NCBI GenBank assembly: GCA_037349105.1
Contig: JAYJMM010000119.1
Coordinates: forward strand, 7,869,068 to 7,933,067
DNA: 64,000 nucleotides
Direction of reading: 5' to 3'
Origin: Limnomonas spitsbergensis
Taxonomy: Eukaryota > Chlorophyta > Chlorophyceae > Chlamydomonadales
A model generated the notes under the pieces. The model made no database searches. It saw only the letters and a program-made list of their open reading frames with translations, and was not told the origin of the DNA. Numbering within the stretch: the stretch's first letter is position 1; every line of letters starts with the position of its first letter. This document shows positions 58,919 through 64,000 of this stretch, piece by piece. Both the position numbers and the translations under genes were made by a program.

Positions 58919-61900
58919 GATGCCCCCTGCACCCTCTGTACCCCTGAGACAGGCCCCCTAATGCCCCCTGTACCCTCTGTAACCCTGAGACAGGCCCCAT
59001 GATGCACCCTGTACCCCTGAGACATGCCCCATGCTGCCCCCTTGCACCCTCTGTACCCCTGAAACAGGCCCCATGATGCCCCCGGCACCCTCTGCACCCC
59101 TGAGACAGCCCCCCTGATGCCCCCTGTACCCTCTGTACCCCTAAGACAGGCCCCCTGGTGCCCCCTGCACCCTCTGTACCCCTTAGACAGGCCCCCTGAT
59201 GCGCCCTGCACCCTCTGTTCCCCTGAGACAGGCCCCCTGATGCCCCATTCACCCTCTGTACCCCTGAGACAGGCCCCCTGATGCCCCCTGCACCCTCTGT
59301 ACCCCTGAGACAGCCCCCCTGATGCCCCCTGTACCCTCTGTACCCCTGAGACAGGCCCCATGCTGCACCCTGTACCCTCTGTACCCCAGAGACAGGCCCC
59401 ATGCTGCCCCCTTGCACCCTCTGTACCCCTGAGACAGGCCCCATGCTGCCCCCTGTACCCTCTGTACCCCTGAGACATGCCCCTTGCTGCCCCCTGTACC
59501 CTCTGTACCCCTGAGACAGGCCCCCTGATGCCCCCTGCACCCTCTGTACCCCTGAGACAGGCCCCATGATGCCCCCTGCACCCTCTGTACCCCTGAGACA
59601 GGCCCCATGATGCCCCCTGCACCCTCTGTACCCCTGAGACAGGCCCCCTGATGCCCCCTGCACCCTCTGTACCCCTGAGACAGGCCCCCTGATGCCCCCT
59701 GCACCCTCTGTACCCCTTAGACAGGCCCCCTGATGCCCCGTGCACCCTCTGTACCCCTGAGACAGGCCCCCTGATGCCCCCTGCACCCTCTGTTCCCCTG
59801 AGACAGACCCCATGATGCCCCCTGCACCCTCTGTTCCCCTGAGGCAGCCCCCCTGATGCCCCCTGTACCCTCTGTACCCCTGAGACAGCCCCCCTGATGC
59901 CCCATGCACCCTCTGTAACCCTGAGACAGCCCCCCTGATGCCCCTTACACCCTCTGCACCCCTTAGACAGGCCCCCTGATGCCCCCTGCACCCTCTGTAC
60001 CCCTGAGACAGGCCCCCTGATGCCCCCTGCACCCTCTGTACCCCTAAAACAGCCCCCCTGATGCCCCCTGCACCCTCTGTTTCCCTGAGACAGGCACCCT
60101 GATGCCCCATGCACCCTCTGTACCCCTGAGACAGGCCCCCTGATGCCCCCTGCACCCCTGAGACAGCCCCCCTGATGCCCCCTGTACCCTCTGTACCCCT
60201 GAGACAGGCCCCATGCTGCACCCTGTACCCTCTGTACCCCTGAGACAGGCCCCATGCTGCCCCCTTGCACCCTCTGTACCCCTGAGACAGGCCCCATACT
60301 GCCCCCTGTACCCTCTGTACCCCTGAGACATGCCCCTTGCTGCCCCCTGTACCCTCTGTACCCCTGAGACAGGCCCCATGATGCCCCCTGCACCCTCTGT
60401 ACCCCTGAGACAGGCCCCATGATGCCCCCTGCACCCTCTGTACCCCTGAGACAGGCCCCCTAATGCCCCCTGCACCCTCTGTACCCCTGAGACAGGCCCC
60501 ATGATGCACCCTGTACCCCTGAGACATGCCCCATGCTGCCCCCTTGCACCCTCTGTACCCCTGAGACAGGCCCCATGATGCCCCCGGCACCCTCTGCACC
60601 CCTGAGACAGCCTCCCTGATGCCCCCTGTACCCTCTGTACCCCTGAGACAGGCCCCCTGGTGCCCCCTGCACCCTCTGTACCCCTTAGACAGGCCCCCTG
60701 ATGCGCCCTGCACCCTCTGTTCCCCTGAGACAGACCCCCTGATGCCCCCTGCACCCTCTGTACCCCTTAAACAGGCCTCCTGATGTCCCCTGCACCCTCT
60801 GTACCCCTGAGACAGGCCCCCTGATGCCCCCTTTATCCTCTGTACCCCTGAGACAGGCCCCCTGATGCCCCCTGCACCCTCTGTACCCCTTAGACAGGCC
60901 TCCTGATGCCCCGTGCACCCTCTGTACCCCTGAGACAGGCCCCCTGATGCCCCCTGCACCCTCTGTACCCCTGAGACAGACCCCATGCTGCCCCCTGCAC
61001 CCTCTGTACCCCTGAGACAGGCCCCCTGATGCCCCCTGCACCCTCTGTACCCCTGAGACAGGCCCCTTGATGCCCCCTGTACCCTCTGTACCCCTGAGAC
61101 AGGCACCCTGATGCCCCCTGCACCCTCTGTACCCCTATGACAGGCCCCCTGATGCCCCCTGCACCCTCTGTACCCCTGAGACATGCCCCATGCTGCCCCC
61201 TGCACCCTCTGTACCCCTGAGACAGGCCCCATGCTGCCCCTTGCACCCTCTGTACCCCTGAGACAGGCCCCCTGATGCCCCCTGTACCCTAAGTACCCCT
61301 AAGACAGCCCCCCTGATGCCCCCTGTACCCTCTGTACCCCTGAGACAGGCCCCCTGATGCCCCCTGCACCCTCTGTACCCCTGAGAAAGGCCCCCTGATG
61401 CCCCCTGTACCCTCCGTACCCCTGAGACAGGCCCCCTGATGCCCCCTGCACCCTCTGTACCCCTGAGACAGGCACCCTGATGCCCCCTGTACCCTCTGTA
61501 CCCCTGAGACAGGCCCCCTGGTGCCCCCTGCACCCTCTGTACCCCTGAGACAGGCCCCCTGATGCGCCCTGCACCCTCTGTTCCCCTGAGACAGGCCCCA
61601 TGATGCGCCCTGCACCCTCTGTACCCCTGAGACAGGGCCCATTGCTGCCCCCTGCACCCTCTGTACCCTTGAGACAGGCCCCATGCTGCCCCTTGCACCC
61701 TCTGTACCCCTGAGACAGGCCCCCTGATGCCCCCTGTACCCTAAGTACCCCTAAGACAGCCCCCCTGATGCCCCCTGTACCCTCTGTACCCCTGAGACAG
61801 GCCCCCTGATGCCCCCTGCACCCTCTGTACCCCTGAGACAGCCCCCCTGATGCCCCCTGTACCCTCTGTACCCCTGAGACAGGCCCCATGCTGCACCCTG

Positions 61901-64000
61901 TACCCTCTGTACCCCAGAGACAGGCCCCATGATGCCCCCTGCACCCTATGTACCCCTGAGACAGGCCCCTTGATGCCCCCTGTACCCTCTGTACCCCTGA
62001 GACAGGCCCCCTGATGCCCCCTGCACCCTATGTACCCCTATGACAGGCCCCCTGATGCCCCCTGCACCCTCTGTACCCCTGAGACATGCCCCATGCTGCC
62101 CCCTGCACCCTCTGTACCCCTGAGACAGGCCCCTTGCTGCCCCCTGTACCCTCTGTACCCCTGAGACAGGCCCCCTGATGCCCCCTGCACCCTCTGTAAC
62201 CCTGAGACAGGCCCCATGATGCACCCTGTACCCCTGAGACATGCCCCATCCTGCCCCCTTGCACCCTCTGTACCCCTGAGACATGCCCCTTGCTGCCCCC
62301 TGTACCCTCTGTACCCCTGAGACAGGCCCCCTGATGCCCCCTGCACCCTCTGTACCCCTGAGACAGGCCCCATGATGCCCCCTGCACCCTCTGTACCCCT
62401 GAGACAGGCCCCCTAATGCCCCCTGCACCCTCTGTACCCCTGAGACAGGCCCCCTGATGCCCCCTGCACCCTCTGTACCCCTGAGACAGGCCCCCTGATG
62501 CCCCCTGCACCCTCTGTACCCCTTAGACAGGCCCCCTGATGCCCCGTGCACCCTCTGTACCCCTGAGACAGGCCCCCTGATGCCCCCTGCACCCTCTGTA
62601 CCCCTGAGACAGGCCCCCTGATGCCCCCTGCACCCTCTGTTCCCCTGAGACAGGCACCCTGATGCCCCATGCACCCTCTGTACCCCTGAGACAGGCCCCA
62701 TACTGCCCCCTGCACCCTCTGTACCCCTGAGACAGCCCCCCTGATGCCCCCTGTACCCTCTGTACCCCTGAGACAGGCCCCATGCTGCACCCTGTACCAT
62801 CTGTACCCCTGAGACAGGCCCCATGCTGCCCCCTTGCACCCTCTGTACCCCTGAGACAGGCCCCATACTGCCCCCTGTACCCTCTGTACCCCTGAGACAT
62901 GCCCCTTGCTGCCCCCTGTACCCTCTGTACCCCTTAGACAGGCCCCCTGATGCCCCCTGCACCCTCTGTACCCCTGAGACAGGCCCCATGATGCCCCCTG
63001 CACCCTCTGTACCCCTGAGACAGGCCCCATGATGCCCCCTGCACCCTCTGTACCCCTGAGACAGGCCCCCTAATGCCCCCTGTACCCTCTGTAACCCTGA
63101 GACAGGCCCCATGATGCACCCTGTACCCCTGAGACATGCCCCATGCTGCCCCCTTGCACCCTCTGTACCCCTGAGACAGGCCCCATGATGCCCCCGGCAC
63201 CCTCTGCACCCCTGAGACAGCCCCCCTGATGCCCCCTGTACCCTCTGTACCCTTAAGACAGGCCCCCTGGTGCCCCCTGCACCCTCTGTACCCCTTAGAC
63301 AGGCCCCCTGATGCGCCCTGCACCCTCTGTTCCCTTGAGACAGGCCCCCTGATGCCCCATTCACCCTCTGTACCCCTGTGACAGGCCCCCTGATGCCCCC
63401 TGCACCCTCTGTACCCCTGAGACAGCCCCCCTGATGCCCCCTGTACCCTCTGTACCCCTGAGACAGGCCCCATGCTGCACCCTGTACCCTCTGTACCCCA
63501 GAGACAGGCCCCATGCTGCCCCCTTGCACCCTCTGTACCCCTGAGACAGGCCCCATGCTGCCCCCTGTACCCTCTGTACCCCTGAGACATGCCCCTTGCT
63601 GCCCCCTGTACCCTCTGTACCCCTGAGACAGGCCCCCTGATGCCCCCTGCACCCTCTGTACCCCTGAGACAGGCCCCATGATGCCCCCTGCACCCTCTGT
63701 ACCCCTGAGACAGGCCCCATGATGCCCCCTGCACCCTCTGTACCCCTGAGACAGGCCCCCTGATGCCCCCTGCACCCTCTGTACCCCTGAGACAGGCCCC
63801 CTGATGCCCCCTGCACCCTCTGTACCCCTTAGACAGGCCCCCTGATGCCCCGTGCACCCTCTGTACCCCTGAGACAGGCCCCCTGATGCCCCCTGCACCC
63901 TCTGTTCCCCTGAGACAGACCCCATGATGCCCCCTGCACCCTCTGTACCCCTTAGGCAGCCCCCCTGATGCCCCCTGTACCCTCTGTACCCCTGAGACAG

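Larger units (their letters stand above)
18622..64000. repeat. Main 41-bp C-rich minisatellite array (>45 kb)
   Basis: Roughly 1,100 tandem units of the same 41-bp family as positions 1-2823, in the same orientation, continuing past the window end. The unit has C at about 20 of 41 positions and G at 8, giving extreme strand asymmetry, and its consensus lacks CpG. Length variants recur: a 32-bp unit missing CCCTCTGTA (for example GATGCACCCTGTACCCCTGA near 28315) and a 42-bp unit with CTGCCCCCTTGCACCC. In the first kilobase most units carry CATGCTG or TTGCTG where the interior mostly has CTGATG or CATGATG. Minus-strand ORFs up to 1,118 codons (57876-61232) repeat the 41-residue pattern containing GLSQGYRGCRGHQGACLRGT. 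They arise in any frame because 41 is coprime with 3. No promoter, intron or unique domain supports them as genes. Confidence 0.98.

Noticed and set aside
57876..61232. 1,118-codon minus-strand ORF, and hundreds of similar glycine-rich ORFs in the arrays, as protein genes
   Set aside because: They are translations of the 41-bp repeat. Open frames are expected from the unit's composition, starts and stops fall at random variants, overlapping frames give the same peptide, and there is no unique domain, intron or promoter signal.
18622..64000. CRISPR-like array
   Set aside because: Period 41 bp with no unique spacers: the whole unit is repeated. The host is eukaryotic and no cas genes are present.

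Overview
This is a eukaryotic nuclear window. It has spliceosomal introns, large minisatellites, a decayed Ty3/gypsy retrotransposon and genes with long introns. No bacterial operon, rRNA, tRNA or CRISPR array was found. The organism cannot be named from the sequence. A protist or alga with a repeat-rich, GC-moderate genome fits best; a prasinophyte-type green alga is only a guess.

Layout. (1) Positions 1-2823 are the right end of a tandem array of a 41-bp, C-rich, CpG-free unit. (2) Positions 2824-18621 form an island of about 15.8 kb of ordinary sequence that holds every recognisable gene and transposon relic, nearly all on the minus strand. (3) From 18622 to the window end the same 41-bp family resumes in the same orientation for more than 45 kb (roughly 1,100 units), organised into higher-order blocks of about 1.7, 2.6 and 4.7 kb. 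Both arrays run off the window.

Gene island, right to left in the direction of transcription: the C-terminal exons of a METTL21-type lysine methyltransferase (16669-18017, first half not found); two exon candidates of an unidentified gene (13068-13610); a complete three-exon gene for a secreted, heavily N-glycosylated protein with a probable NTF2/SnoaL-like fold (10994-12314); a dead Ty3/gypsy element (7930-9695); a set of phase-compatible coiled-coil exons (4820-6162); and one isolated exon candidate (4051-4144). Three copies of a 90-bp, SINE-like or introner-like element lie at 8670, 10303 and 16561. One has a perfect 10-bp target-site duplication and one sits inside the gypsy relic.

Four further minisatellites (49, 40, 55 and 38 bp) and several microsatellites lie between the genes. 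The genes have no evident pathway link. What unites the window is repeat growth: repeats build array DNA, extend an exon (N-glycosylation repeats), fill an intron (55-bp array) and triplicate a splice acceptor. The hundreds of long minus-strand ORFs in the 41-bp arrays are treated as a by-product of the repeat and not as genes.
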